Source: Actinomadura sp. NBRC 104412 (GTDB lineage: Bacteria; Actinomycetota; Actinomycetes; Streptosporangiales; Streptosporangiaceae). From it: a stretch of DNA of 64,000 bases. This document shows positions 41,461-49,730 of this stretch, in pieces (the stretch's first letter is position 1; every line of letters starts with the position of its first letter). The position numbers were made by a program, and so were the translations under genes. The notes under the pieces were generated by a model. It saw nothing but the letters and a program-made list of their open reading frames with translations. It was not told the DNA's origin and searched no databases. The stretch covers positions 1 to 64,000 of the forward strand of contig NZ_BSTM01000029.1 in assembly GCF_030269515.1 (NCBI RefSeq), read 5' to 3'.

Positions 41461-41547
41461 GGCCCGAACGGTATGAGGCGGACCGGCGCCTGGCACAGGT
41501 CCAATCCGTCCCCGGGGAACGGGTCCATCGACGCCCGAAACGACAAA

Positions 41548-41580
41548 GGGCGCCCCGCCACCGGTGGTGGCGGGGCGCCC
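41548..41580. terminator. Strong hairpin terminator after the CHAP gene
   Basis: A perfect 15-bp stem (GGGCGCCCCGCCACC at 41548-41562, its complement at 41566-41580) with a 3-base loop follows the CHAP gene on the minus strand and precedes TTTGTCGTTT. It should end the CHAP transcript before the LysE gene. Confidence 0.8.
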
Positions 41581-41629
41581 TGGGGGTTGGTGGTGCTATG
41601 TGGTTGTCGGGTGGTTTCCCGGGTTGTGA

Positions 41630-42523
41630 TTACTTGCGGTATTCGGGGTAGCCGTAGCCGACGATGGTGGACTTGTCGCGGACGCGGTCCTGGACGGAGT
41701 CGGCGGTGTTGCCCTCGACGGTGCGGACGGTGCCGTCGCCGTTGTCCTTGACGACCAGGCCGACGTGCTCGATGGAGCCGATGTTCTTGTCGCCGTCGAA
41801 GTTGAAGAACACCACGGCGCCGGGGCGGGCCTTGGTGCCCCACCGGTCGTGGTCCTTGAACCACTGGGCGTGGGAGACGGTGTAGGCGTCGCCGCCCATG
41901 CCGCGGGCGCCGGCCTTGTCACCGACCCAGGTGACGAACATGTCGCACCAGGACGCGCCGTTGTAGTCGGCGACGGTGCCGCCGTCGCGCTCGGCAGTGC
42001 GCTTGGCGTGGTCGCTGTGGATGTACCAGCGGTGGAACTTGGTGTTGCCGTCGGCGCCCTCGGTGATACCGACCTGCTGTTCGGCCAGCTTGATCACATC
42101 ACGCGCGGTCGCGCCGGTCTTCTTCTCCGCTCCCTGGCCGGCGAAGGTCTTGCCGGCCGGGCCGGGCCGGGCCTGCTCGGCCAGGTCCTTGACGGCGGCC
42201 TTACCGCGCTGCAAGCCGGACAGGTCCTGCGCCGGGCCAGCAAGGCCCGCGCCCGCGCCCGCACCGGCGGTGGTGGTGCCGGTGGGCTGGGTGGTGCCGG
42301 TGGGCTGGGTGGCGATGGCGGCGGTGGTGGTGGCCTGCTGGGGGGTGGTGTCGGCCAGTGCGGTGGCGGCCGAGCCGAAGGTCAGCGCGCCCAGGGCGGC
42401 CGCGCCCAGCGCGCCGGCGGCGGCGCGGCCGCGCAGCGAGGTCACCTGCGCGAACGTCTGCGAGAACGTCTTGGCAACGGTGGGCTTGGTGGGCTTGATG
42501 GGGTTGGTGGTGCGGAACTGCAC
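41630..42523 (-). CDS. Secreted CHAP-domain peptidoglycan hydrolase
   Basis: A 297-residue exported hydrolase. The long N-terminus (RGRAAAGALGAAALGALTFG..., cleavage likely after ALA near residue 58) is a signal peptide, followed by a Thr/Gly/Ala-rich linker. The CHAP domain occupies about residues 140-297 with the catalytic cysteine in NGASWCDMFVTWVG and histidine in GSIEHVGLVV, suited to amidase or endopeptidase cleavage of peptidoglycan. A c-di-AMP riboswitch sits in its leader, a known combination for actinobacterial wall hydrolases. The pattern IKLAEQQVGITEGADG resembles resuscitation-associated CHAP proteins. Confidence 0.9.
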   Translation of the reverse strand: MQFRTTNPIKPTKPTVAKTFSQTFAQVTSLRGRAAAGALGAAALGALTFGSAATALADTTPQQATTTAAIATQPTGTTQPTGTTTAGAGAGAGLAGPAQDLSGLQRGKAAVKDLAEQARPGPAGKTFAGQGAEKKTGATARDVIKLAEQQVGITEGADGNTKFHRWYIHSDHAKRTAERDGGTVADYNGASWCDMFVTWVGDKAGARGMGGDAYTVSHAQWFKDHDRWGTKARPGAVVFFNFDGDKNIGSIEHVGLVVKDNGDGTVRTVEGNTADSVQDRVRDKSTIVGYGYPEYRK

Positions 42524-42545
42524 TGGGATCTCCTGATTCCTTCCA

Positions 42546-42668
42546 GTCCGCCTACCGGGTTAGCTGTCGGGTTCGGGCGTGGAAGTCGCCCTACGGCGTG
42601 CATGTGGGTGCGTGCCGATTCACCCCTGTGGGGGGAGGTGGGTCCCCGGCTCCCGCGCGCCCCCTGTG
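42546..42668 (-). ncRNA. c-di-AMP riboswitch (ydaO/yuaA type)
   Basis: On the minus strand the leader of the CHAP gene contains the conserved blocks of the ydaO class in order: CGCGCGGGAGCCGGGGACCC, GGGGTGAATCGG, a variable hairpin, GTAGGGCGACTTCC, then GCCCGAACCCGACAGCTAAC and CGGTAGGCG. These are the ligand-binding cores known from actinobacterial c-di-AMP riboswitches before rpf and CHAP hydrolase genes, where c-di-AMP usually turns expression off. The boundaries are estimated. Confidence 0.9.
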
Positions 42669-43120
42669 GCCGGTGCGGCCTGTGCGGCCGGTGTGCCCGG
42701 CTGTGGCCGGTGTGGCTGGCGGGGGTGCGGTAGGACTCGGCGGTCCGGCGGCCGGTGGCCGCCGGGTGCGATCAGATGGTCTGTGGGCCACGCGCGGATG
42801 GTGCTGGGTGGTGCTGGGTGGTGCTGGTGGCGTGGCCGGTGGGGGCGTCCCGTGATGGGGGGTGGGCCCCGGGTGGGTGACGTGTCTGGGTGTCACCGGT
42901 TGCGGACAGACGGTATCAAAGTTCTGGGCCTGGTCAAATCCAGGGCAAGCATGCTGTCCAGGGGATAAAAACCCGTCCTAGGGTGCATCTATTCCAGACA
43001 TACGGGCATGAACCAGTACTCCCCGCCCCCGGGGAGGTGCCCAAGGGCGCGGAAGCGCCACGGGGCAGGCGGATCGAACGTCGACGGAGCGCGGCCACGC
43101 GCGCTCCAGTGAGGGGAACG
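42669..43120. other. Long gap upstream of the riboswitch
   Basis: No gene is supported here. The CHAP leader runs through about 42669-42905 and is G/T-rich on the plus strand, with imperfect repeats of TGTGGCCGG (42670-42725) and GGTGCTG (about 42799-42830). The likely CHAP promoter is at 42910-42937. The last 150 bases hold the upstream region of the small membrane protein, including an AT-richer patch near 42965-43015. Confidence 0.5.
42910..42937 (-). promoter_or_regulatory. Promoter of the riboswitch-CHAP transcript
   Basis: On the minus strand TTGACC (42932-42937) and TACCGT (42910-42915) are 16 bases apart, in an AT-richer patch upstream of the riboswitch. This implies a leader of nearly 400 bases before the CHAP start. 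Confidence 0.5.
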
Positions 43121-43381
43121 ATGCTGCCCGACCTGCCGGATCCGGATCTGCTGATGATCTCGTTGCTGGCCATCGCGGGGCTGGCGATCCTGTGCCTGGC
43201 GCTCATGGTGGTGGGAGGGCTGATGCTGGCCCGGTCCCTGGCCGAGCGCCTCCCCGTACGGTCCGAGGGCGCGCCCCTGCCCACGCGCCGCCGCCCGCCT
43301 GAGCCGAAAATTACACAAAGCCCAGGTCAAGGCCACAAAGTGAGAAGCGTCACGCTCCCGCGGCGGAGGCAGCCCTCGTAA
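43121..43381 (+). CDS. Small single-pass membrane protein
   Basis: An 86-residue protein with a short acidic N-terminus (MLPDLPDPD), one strongly hydrophobic helix at about residues 10-34 and a basic, Pro/Arg-rich cytoplasmic tail. The ATG has GAGGGG upstream. No family is recognised. Its 3' end overlaps the 3' end of the convergent TetR gene by about 30 bases, which lowers confidence slightly. Confidence 0.6.
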   Translation: MLPDLPDPDLLMISLLAIAGLAILCLALMVVGGLMLARSLAERLPVRSEGAPLPTRRRPPEPKITQSPGQGHKVRSVTLPRRRQPS

Positions 43382-43982
43382 CGGTCCCGTCCTCCGCGGT
43401 CGCCAGGGCCCCGGCCAGCACCAGCCGCCCCGACGTCCGCACCACCTCGGCCACCTCGTCCACGGGACGGTGCAGCGAGGTCAGGCTGACCAGGGCCGCC
43501 AGCAGCACGTGCCCCAGGACGACCTCGGCCTGGTCCCACCCCGGCACCGGCTCCCCGATCGCCGCCGCGAGCCGGTCCCGTACGAGCAGGAACAGCACCG
43601 TCCGCGCCTCGTCCACGCTGGGATCGTCGGCGGTCACCGCCTGGACGATCGCGGAGGTCAGCGTCAGCTCCGCCGCGGCCGTCCGGACGATGCGCTCCAG
43701 GACGGCGGTCAGGCGCTCCGCCGCGGTCTCGCCCACCGCCACGGCGTCCAGGTCCTCGGTCACCCCGCGCGCCCAGTCCGTGGCCACCTCGGTCAGCAGG
43801 TGATCTTTGGAGGCGAAGTACCGGTAGACCGTCGCCCGTCCCACCTCGGCGCGGTCGGCGACGTCATGCATCGTCACGGCCCCGTACCCGCCGTCCAGCG
43901 CGAGAGCGCGGGCCGCCGAGACCAGCCGCGCCCGCCGTGCCGCCTGCGCCCCGCTCAGCCCACGCGTCACAAACGTTCCCAT
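43350..43982 (-). CDS. TetR-family transcriptional regulator
   Basis: A 210-residue repressor with the DNA-binding domain at about residues 14-62 (ALDGGYGAVTMHDVADRAEV, GRATVYRYFASKDHLL), which matches the KstR2-like helix-turn-helix pattern, and a C-terminal ligand/dimer domain. Divergent from the type VII-like gene set; a short dyad lies between them. Ligand unknown. Confidence 0.9.
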   Translation of the reverse strand: MGTFVTRGLSGAQAARRARLVSAARALALDGGYGAVTMHDVADRAEVGRATVYRYFASKDHLLTEVATDWARGVTEDLDAVAVGETAAERLTAVLERIVRTAAAELTLTSAIVQAVTADDPSVDEARTVLFLLVRDRLAAAIGEPVPGWDQAEVVLGHVLLAALVSLTSLHRPVDEVAEVVRTSGRLVLAGALATAEDGTVTRAASAAGA

Positions 43983-44010
43983 CCTCGACCTTCGCGCACC
44001 GCACCCGCAT

Positions 44011-44023
44011 GATCACGATGATC
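44011..44023. promoter_or_regulatory. Possible TetR operator
   Basis: GATCA-CGA-TGATC is a 5-3-5 palindrome between the TetR gene (start 43982) and the divergent genes beginning at 44145. TATGCT (44029-44034) next to it could be a rightward -10 element. The dyad is short, so the call is tentative. Confidence 0.3.
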
Positions 44024-44144
44024 GCCGTATGCTAGCGTTTCTGCGCGGTACGACCGGTCACCAGGGGCGCCCCTCCGCCTCGACGCTCACCGACGGGTGT
44101 CGGCGCCGGGTCCCGGGCGACCACACTCACGCTCAGGAGCCACG

Positions 44145-44447
44145 GTGGGCAACGAGATCCAGCACCAGACGACCTCGATCAGAGACCACGGGGCGCAGCA
44201 CGAAGCCAGGTGCGGTGACCTGCTCAGAGAGGCCCGTTACCTGCTGAACGGCGAGCCGCGCAAGGCCGCCACCGCCGCCTTCACCATGTACGGCTTCGAA
44301 CTGGCGATGTCCCACACCCTCGCCATCGAATGGGCCGACGAGGATCTCAAGACCAAGGCCGAGCAGCTCGCCGACTTCCGGCAGCGCCTGAACGCCACCG
44401 CCGCCTGCCACGACGCGACCGAGCAGCGCAACACGCTCAAGATCTAA
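44145..44447 (+). CDS. Small helical protein, possible type VII-associated partner
   Basis: A 100-residue, probably all-helical protein (GTG start behind CAGGAG). Its size and position before a WXG100-like gene recall the small paired helical proteins of type VII (ESX) loci, but the WXG motif is missing. The helical core HEARCGDLLREARYLLNG and YGFELAMSHTLAIEWADED gives no family match that I recognise. Likely co-transcribed with the next gene, 69 bases away. Confidence 0.55.
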   Translation: MGNEIQHQTTSIRDHGAQHEARCGDLLREARYLLNGEPRKAATAAFTMYGFELAMSHTLAIEWADEDLKTKAEQLADFRQRLNATAACHDATEQRNTLKI

Positions 44448-44516
44448 ACCGAGAGATCTGAACCGGGCCCGGAAACACCCCCTTCAAGCCCCCGATCGAG
44501 CCAGGAGAGCCTGCCC

Positions 44517-45452
44517 ATGTGCGGTGTGAGCCATTTCAAGACCACGGCGCAGGTCGCCTACTACGTTTCGGCGGGCTCCGCGCTGCTCATCCCGAACGCC
44601 TGGCCCGCCGTCTCGATCATCTACGAGGGGCAGGGGGACCCCGACCAGATCCTGCACGCCGCCCAGGACTGGTGGAAGGTCAACGACAAGCTCGGCGAGG
44701 TCATGCAGCTCAGCCGGCAGCTACGGGCGGGCCTGGACGAGAGGTCCTGGAGCGGCGACGACCGGCAGAACTACGACGCGAAGCTGTCGGAGTACGAGAA
44801 CCAGTGCATGTGGTCGTCGATGCACGCCGCCGCCATCAGCATGTCCCTGTTCGGGGTGATGGCGATGCTCATGGTGTTCATCGCGATGATGGCGGTGGTC
44901 GCGGCGATCCTGTTCGCCCTGGCCATGTACGTGATCGCGATGTACGTCGCGTCGTTCTTCACCGCGGGCGCGTCCGCCGCCGCCGCGCAGGCCAAGGCCA
45001 ACATCATCGCCGGTCAGTGCTACGCGTTCCTCAAGTCGGTCGCCACCATGTTCGAGACGATCATGCGGGTGGCCGCGGCCGTCCTGACCGGGCTGTTCAC
45101 CCTGGGCGTCGGCGTGGGCGGCAACGTCATGAGCGGCAACTGGAGGGCGCTCGCCGACCTGGGCCAGGGCGCCTGGAACTCGATCGACGACGTGATCGCG
45201 GGCAGCCTCGGCAAGCTGGAGCAGTCGCTGACGTCCGGGCTCATGAAGGGCAGGCTGGGCGGCCAGCAGTTGTTCAAGTGGACGATCCCCACCCAGTCGA
45301 TCCCGCGGACCGCCCGGCCCTGGGTGGCCCCCCTCGCCGGTGGCAAGGGGGGCGTCGACACCGCCGTCGGCGACCCCGTGTTCTCGAGCCTGATCTACGG
45401 CCAGCGGCAGTACGGCGACGAGTACGTCGACCGGACCCACCCGGAGGTCTGA
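44517..45452 (+). CDS. WXG100-like membrane protein
   Basis: A 311-residue protein combining a WXG100-like helical hairpin (about residues 35-100, with WSG in RSWSGDDRQNY at about 78-80) with a very hydrophobic segment at about 107-150 (MSLFGVMAMLMVFIAMMAVV and following) and further hydrophobic parts near 180-210. It resembles membrane-spanning WXG100-fold proteins of actinomycete ESX-linked loci. No ESX ATPase or channel gene is present in this window, so it may be an orphan substrate or toxin-related membrane protein. RBS is AGGAGAG. Confidence 0.65.
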   Translation: MCGVSHFKTTAQVAYYVSAGSALLIPNAWPAVSIIYEGQGDPDQILHAAQDWWKVNDKLGEVMQLSRQLRAGLDERSWSGDDRQNYDAKLSEYENQCMWSSMHAAAISMSLFGVMAMLMVFIAMMAVVAAILFALAMYVIAMYVASFFTAGASAAAAQAKANIIAGQCYAFLKSVATMFETIMRVAAAVLTGLFTLGVGVGGNVMSGNWRALADLGQGAWNSIDDVIAGSLGKLEQSLTSGLMKGRLGGQQLFKWTIPTQSIPRTARPWVAPLAGGKGGVDTAVGDPVFSSLIYGQRQYGDEYVDRTHPEV

Positions 45453-45473
45453 CGGCCCCCTTTGCCCGTTCCG

Positions 45474-46169
45474 TCAGCCGCGCCGGTCGCGGCCGGACGG
45501 GTCGCCGGTCTCGGGCGGCTTACCTCCCCAAGGCCACGGCTCCCCGGGGGTCGGCCCCCCACCAGGCCCCGGTACGGGCGGCGCGGGCGGTGCGGGCGGA
45601 GGAGTGGAAGGCGCGGGAGGCGGGGGCGGAGGTACCGGAGGCATGGGCGGGGCCATCGGGACGTTTCCAGGCCCCGGCACACCCGACCCCGGCGTGCCGC
45701 CCGGCGAGCCGGCTCCGGCGGTTCCCATCACCCGGCGGATCTGGTCGAGCATCCCCTCGACCTCCTTGGTCGCGCCCTCGAAGATCCGCCCCATGGAGCC
45801 GAGGGTCTCGGTCAGCCCCGACGGCTCGTCGAACATGTCCTTGAGATCGTCCGGCGTGATGTCCTGCTGGGCGAAGGTCTCGTCCATGAGCTCCTTCATC
45901 TGGCGCTCCAGGTCCCGCTTGGCCGCGCCGGAGACCTCGACGATCAACCGGCCCAGGTCCGCGGCGCTCATGCGCATGGCGCGCGGGTCGAGCTGGACCT
46001 CGGCCAGCCCCTGGTCCTGGGCGTAGACGGCCCGTACCCTGCCGTCCTGCGACTCCGCCCGCCCCCGCAGCTCGGCCATCGCCCGCTGCATGCCGGCGAC
46101 CTGGTCGAACTGCGACCTCGCCTCGCGGAACAGAATCTCCGGGTCGAACTCCGGCCCCGGCTCCGACAT
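45474..46169 (-). CDS. YbaB/EbfC-like protein with proline-rich tail
   Basis: A 231-residue protein. Residues about 15-130 have the YbaB/EbfC nucleoid-associated fold pattern (helix, QDGRVRAVYAQDQGLAEVQLDP strand pair, ADLGRLIVEVSGAAKRDLER helix) as in EspL-type proteins of ESX loci. Residues about 150-231 are a Pro/Gly-rich disordered tail. The ATG at 46169 follows GGTGAG; a GTG nine bases upstream is possible. A role with the neighbouring WXG100-like genes is suggested by analogy with ESX-1 operons. Confidence 0.7.
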   Translation of the reverse strand: MSEPGPEFDPEILFREARSQFDQVAGMQRAMAELRGRAESQDGRVRAVYAQDQGLAEVQLDPRAMRMSAADLGRLIVEVSGAAKRDLERQMKELMDETFAQQDITPDDLKDMFDEPSGLTETLGSMGRIFEGATKEVEGMLDQIRRVMGTAGAGSPGGTPGSGVPGPGNVPMAPPMPPVPPPPPPAPSTPPPAPPAPPVPGPGGGPTPGEPWPWGGKPPETGDPSGRDRRG

Positions 46170-46222
46170 CGATCTCACCTTTCCCGCTGGAGGGTCTCCG
46201 GCAACGAGGATCTCACGCCGCG

Positions 46223-47374
46223 CTACAGGTCGAGCATGAGCTCCTGGACGACGACGAACGCCACGAGGAGCATCCTGAGGCGCTCGTCGCAGCCGCCGGA
46301 CAGCCCGATCTCCCAGGGCTCGTCCACCGCCTGGACCCGGCTCACGGCGGCCACCTGGGCGCCGCCGGGAACCGTGACGGCGAAGTCGCCGCCGAACGCG
46401 CCCGTCGCGGTCACGGTCGCGAGGGTGTCGCCGGGCCCGGCGCTGATCGTGTGGACGGCGCGGGCCGGCCCGCCCGTCCGGTCGATCGTTCCGAGCCGTC
46501 CGCCGTCCGGGAGGGACACCACCACCTCGTACCGGAAAGCGCCGCTGGACTTCTCGATGGTGAACAGGGTCTCGCCCGCGGGCCCGGCGACCTCGAACTC
46601 GTACCGGCCGCCCTGGGGGTGCGCCGAGAGCGCCCTGCTGAGGCCGCGATGCGGCGCCACGGACGGTTCCCTGACCGTGGCGAGTACCCGCCCGTCGGGC
46701 CCGCTGAGCCGGTCACGGTGGAACACCAGGCGCGACCCCGTGAACGGCCCGCCGTCGGCGCCGGGCCGCGTCTCCGTGAAGTCCTCCGGCTCCAGCCTGG
46801 GCGGGCGTCGCCCCGGGTCTCCCCCGATCTCCGCGTTGGGCAGCATGATCATCAAGCAGATGACCAGGAGGCGCAGGTCTTCCGATGCCCTGCCGTCGAA
46901 GCCGATGCGCTGCGGTCCCCCGGCGGGCTTCCGGTCCGCCGTGGCGAGGCGCCTGCCGCCGGCGTCCTCGAACGCGTGGGTCAGCTTCTTGGGGACGTCC
47001 CCGTACTTGACCTTGGTGACGAAACGTCCCTCGGCCAGCCGCTCTCCCGCCGCGTCCCACAGCACATAGCCGAGGTTCCGGGCGCTAAGGCGGACGACCG
47101 TAATGCTCCCGATCTCCGTGCCGTCGGCCCGCAGCACCTTGGAGGGTTCCTTGCCGGGACGGAGACTGCCCTCGACGGCCCGGCACAGCACGGTGCCGTC
47201 CGGCTCGACCAGCTCGAACTTCTTGGCCTGTGACCGCAGCGCAGCCCGCCTGAGCCATCTCTGGTGCGCGGGAGTCTCGGACCACCGGACGAACGCGAGC
47301 GTCCGGCCCTGCTTGTCCTCGATCCTGTCCCGTCCCGCGGTCACCGGGGACGTGGTCGTGAGCGGCGCGGTCAC
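46223..47374 (-). CDS. Duplicated LURP-one/scramblase-like protein
   Basis: A 383-residue protein with two similar halves. Each begins with short beta-strands rich in DRxGRxLATV-type turns and ends with a hydrophobic helix (DLRLLVICLMIMLPN at about 170-184 and RMLLVAFVVVQELMLDL at the C-terminus). This beta-barrel plus buried helix layout matches the tubby / LURP-one / phospholipid-scramblase superfamily, here apparently duplicated. Function in bacteria is unknown. GTG start behind GAGGAAGGG. It lies upstream of the YbaB-like gene on the same strand, 53 bases away, so probably in one operon. Confidence 0.65.
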   Translation of the reverse strand: MTAPLTTTSPVTAGRDRIEDKQGRTLAFVRWSETPAHQRWLRRAALRSQAKKFELVEPDGTVLCRAVEGSLRPGKEPSKVLRADGTEIGSITVVRLSARNLGYVLWDAAGERLAEGRFVTKVKYGDVPKKLTHAFEDAGGRRLATADRKPAGGPQRIGFDGRASEDLRLLVICLMIMLPNAEIGGDPGRRPPRLEPEDFTETRPGADGGPFTGSRLVFHRDRLSGPDGRVLATVREPSVAPHRGLSRALSAHPQGGRYEFEVAGPAGETLFTIEKSSGAFRYEVVVSLPDGGRLGTIDRTGGPARAVHTISAGPGDTLATVTATGAFGGDFAVTVPGGAQVAAVSRVQAVDEPWEIGLSGGCDERLRMLLVAFVVVQELMLDL

Positions 47375-47480
47375 GGCGAACCCTTCCTCGCGGTCGTCCG
47401 GGCACACCCTACCGACACCGCTACCGGCACCACCTGCCGCCCGAGGCGACGCCGCCCGAGGCGACGTCGGCCGGGGGCAC

Positions 47481-47522
47481 GCGGGATCGCGGAATCGCCG
47501 CGCCACGATTCCGCGATCCCGC
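47481..47522. terminator. 17-bp inverted repeat downstream of galE
   Basis: GCGGGATCGCGGAATCG (47481-47497) and its exact complement (47506-47522) flank an 8-base loop. A second stem GATTCGGCC/GGCCGAATC lies between it and the galE stop. Both are in the gap between galE and the LURP-one-like gene and may terminate the galE transcript; no T tract is present. Confidence 0.6.
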
Positions 47523-47590
47523 CGCGCATTATCTCGGAAATCCAGACCGGCCGATTCGGCCCGCGGGGTTTCCGGTCGGCCGAATCCGGC

Positions 47591-48601
47591 TCACGCCACG
47601 TCCAGCCTCGCCCGGTGGGACGCCCATTCCAGCGAATGACGGATGGCGTCCTCGATCGTGTATTCGGGCTTCCAGCCGAGCACCCGCAGGGCCTTGGCCG
47701 GGTTCACGTACGCGCCCACCACGTCGCCGGGACGGGCCGGCGCCTCACGGACCTGGAAGTCCTCGCCGACCACGCCGCGGAACGCCTCGACCAGCTCCCG
47801 TACGGTGGTGCCGCCGCCGGTGCCAAGGTTGATCACCTCGTAGCCGGAGCGGCGGTCGTCGCGACCGGGCGGGACGATGGCGTCGAAGCGGTCCACGGCC
47901 AGGCAGAACGCGCGGGCGATGTCCCAGACGTGGATGTAGTCGCGGACCGCCGTGCCGTCGCGGGTGTCCCAGTCGACCCCGGTGATGGTGAAGGGCACGC
48001 CCAGCTCGTAGGACTCGATCATCTTGCCCAGCGCGTGCGTGGGCTTGCTGCTCTGGAGACCGGTGCGCATCCGCGGGTCGGCCCCGATCGGGTTGAGGTA
48101 GCGCAGCGAGATCACGCGCAGCCCGTAGGCGGCGCACAGGTCCTCCAGCAGCAGCTCCGCCATCATCTTGGAGCGGGTGTAGGGGTTCTGCGGCTCCAGC
48201 GCGGACTCCTCGGTGACCGACAGGTCCGGCTCCGGGCGGTACATCCCCGCCGTCGAGGCGAAGATCATCCGGTCGCAGCCGTTGCGCAGCAGATGGCCGG
48301 CGAGATCGAGCGTGCGGGTGAGGTTGACCTGGTAGTACCGGTGCGGATCGGCCATCGAGTCGGGCACGACGATGAGCGCCGCGCAGTGCACGGTCGCGGC
48401 GATGTCCGGATGCGCGGCGAAGATCTCGTCGATCAGCTCGCCGTCGCCGATGTCCCCCCGGTAGAAGATCTTTCCGTCGGTGAATTCGGGCCGCCCGGTG
48501 ACCAGGCTGTCGAGTACGACGGGGGTGGCCCCCCGTTCGGCGAAGGCGGACGCGATCGTGCTGCCGATGAAGCCCGCTCCCCCCGTTATCAGGACCTTCA
48601 T
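47591..48601 (-). CDS. galE: UDP-glucose 4-epimerase
   Basis: A 336-residue SDR enzyme interconverting UDP-glucose and UDP-galactose (or the N-acetyl forms) for polysaccharide synthesis. It shows the NAD motif ITGGAGFIGS (residues about 5-14), the catalytic YTRSKMMAE (YxxxK) with an upstream SerThr in FASTAGMY, and the GalE-specific LRYLNPIGADP. The start at 48601 is fixed by the NAD-binding strand. It stands at the left edge of the exopolysaccharide cluster but is transcribed away from it. Confidence 0.93.
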   Translation of the reverse strand: MKVLITGGAGFIGSTIASAFAERGATPVVLDSLVTGRPEFTDGKIFYRGDIGDGELIDEIFAAHPDIAATVHCAALIVVPDSMADPHRYYQVNLTRTLDLAGHLLRNGCDRMIFASTAGMYRPEPDLSVTEESALEPQNPYTRSKMMAELLLEDLCAAYGLRVISLRYLNPIGADPRMRTGLQSSKPTHALGKMIESYELGVPFTITGVDWDTRDGTAVRDYIHVWDIARAFCLAVDRFDAIVPPGRDDRRSGYEVINLGTGGGTTVRELVEAFRGVVGEDFQVREAPARPGDVVGAYVNPAKALRVLGWKPEYTIEDAIRHSLEWASHRARLDVA

Positions 48602-48937
48602 GACGCTTCCCCTGAACGCATGGCGCCCCCTCGGTCGGTGGGCACGAATCGGTACGGACAGGATCAGCAGCCGCCCGCGGGCGGTCAACGGCACGGCCGC
48701 CGCCTGACCGGCTCCGGACTGCCGTGAACTCCGGGACGGTGGCGTGCGTCCGCGCACGGTTCTTCTCCCGTGCGGCGCGGGCCCGGCCGACCTGCGCCGT
48801 CCGCACGGATCCCGACGGGGCGATTACGCACCGTTGACCGCATGCGGTAGGCATGTCCAGAACAGCTGTCATGTCCAAAAGTGGAACTACAGCGTTTGCG
48901 GGTTCCGCCGCGGCGCGGCGCCCGCCATGGTCGAGGG
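48602..48937. other. Divergent regulatory region between galE and the response regulator
   Basis: This 336-base gap holds no gene that I can support. It should contain both promoters. TTGACC at about 48834 is a -35-like element reading right; a pair of CATGTCC direct repeats lies at 48852-48858 and 48869-48875, separated by a near-palindromic AGAACAGCTGT segment, and could be a regulator site. Confidence 0.4.
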
Positions 48938-49615
48938 ATGCGGTCACCCATCCGCGTCCTCATCGTGGACGATCACGCCCTGTTCGCCGAGGCCCTGGCC
49001 GCCCGGCTGGGCCGCGAGCCCGATCTGGTGATCCTGCCGGTCGCCGAGGACAAGCGGCGAGCGCTCGCGCTGACCGCCACCGAGCGGCCCCATGTCGTGG
49101 TGCTGGACATGATGCTGGCCGGCGAGAACGGGCTGGACGTCCTGGACGCCCTCCGGAACCGACACGCGGACGTGCGGGTGGTGGTCCTGTCGGCGATGAG
49201 CGAGGTCGAGGCGATCGTCGCGGCGCTGCGCCGCGGGGCGGTCGGCTGGCTGTCGAAGACCGAGAGCGCGGACCTGGTGGCGCGCGTGATCCGGAGCGCG
49301 GCCCGGCGCGGCGGGTGGATCCCGCCCGACATCATGGGCGACGTCCTGCGCAGGCTCCTGGACGAGACGCCGGAGGCCGACGCCGCCGCCAAGCCGCTGG
49401 CGGAGCTGACGCCGCGCGAGCGCGAGGTGCTCCAGTGCATGGTGGACGGCCTGAACCGCGCCGAGATCGCCGAACGGCTCGGGCTGTCGGCCAACACCGT
49501 GCGCACCCACACCCAGAACCTGCTGGCCAAGCTGGACCTGCATTCGGCCCTCGAAGCCATCACCCTGGCGATGCGCGCGGGGATGAAGCCCTCTCCCCCG
49601 CCTGAGGCCCCCTGA
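48938..49615 (+). CDS. NarL/LuxR-type response regulator
   Basis: A 225-residue two-component regulator. The receiver domain (about 4-120) has the acidic pair VDD, the phosphorylatable Asp in VVVLDMMLAG and the switch Lys in WLSKTES. The LuxR helix-turn-helix is at about 150-215 (LTPREREVLQCMVDGLNRAE, LSANTVRTHTQNLLAKL). No kinase gene is adjacent, so it is an orphan that may control the exopolysaccharide genes. The ATG at 48938 is chosen on homology; its GAGGG is very close to the start. Confidence 0.9.
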   Translation: MRSPIRVLIVDDHALFAEALAARLGREPDLVILPVAEDKRRALALTATERPHVVVLDMMLAGENGLDVLDALRNRHADVRVVVLSAMSEVEAIVAALRRGAVGWLSKTESADLVARVIRSAARRGGWIPPDIMGDVLRRLLDETPEADAAAKPLAELTPREREVLQCMVDGLNRAEIAERLGLSANTVRTHTQNLLAKLDLHSALEAITLAMRAGMKPSPPPEAP

Positions 49616-49730
49616 CCCGCTGGGGACAGACCCAGCAAACGGCGCATCCGGGCTCGTCCCGATTGGCGATTCGATCTTCGCACGGCGTTCCTACGCTCGC
49701 CCTACCGACGCCGCCGGAGGGAAGTTTCGC

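Noticed and set aside
42598..42968. Gly/Trp-rich plus-strand open frames opposite the CHAP leader
   Set aside because: They lie antisense to the c-di-AMP riboswitch, and their composition follows the G/T-rich leader.
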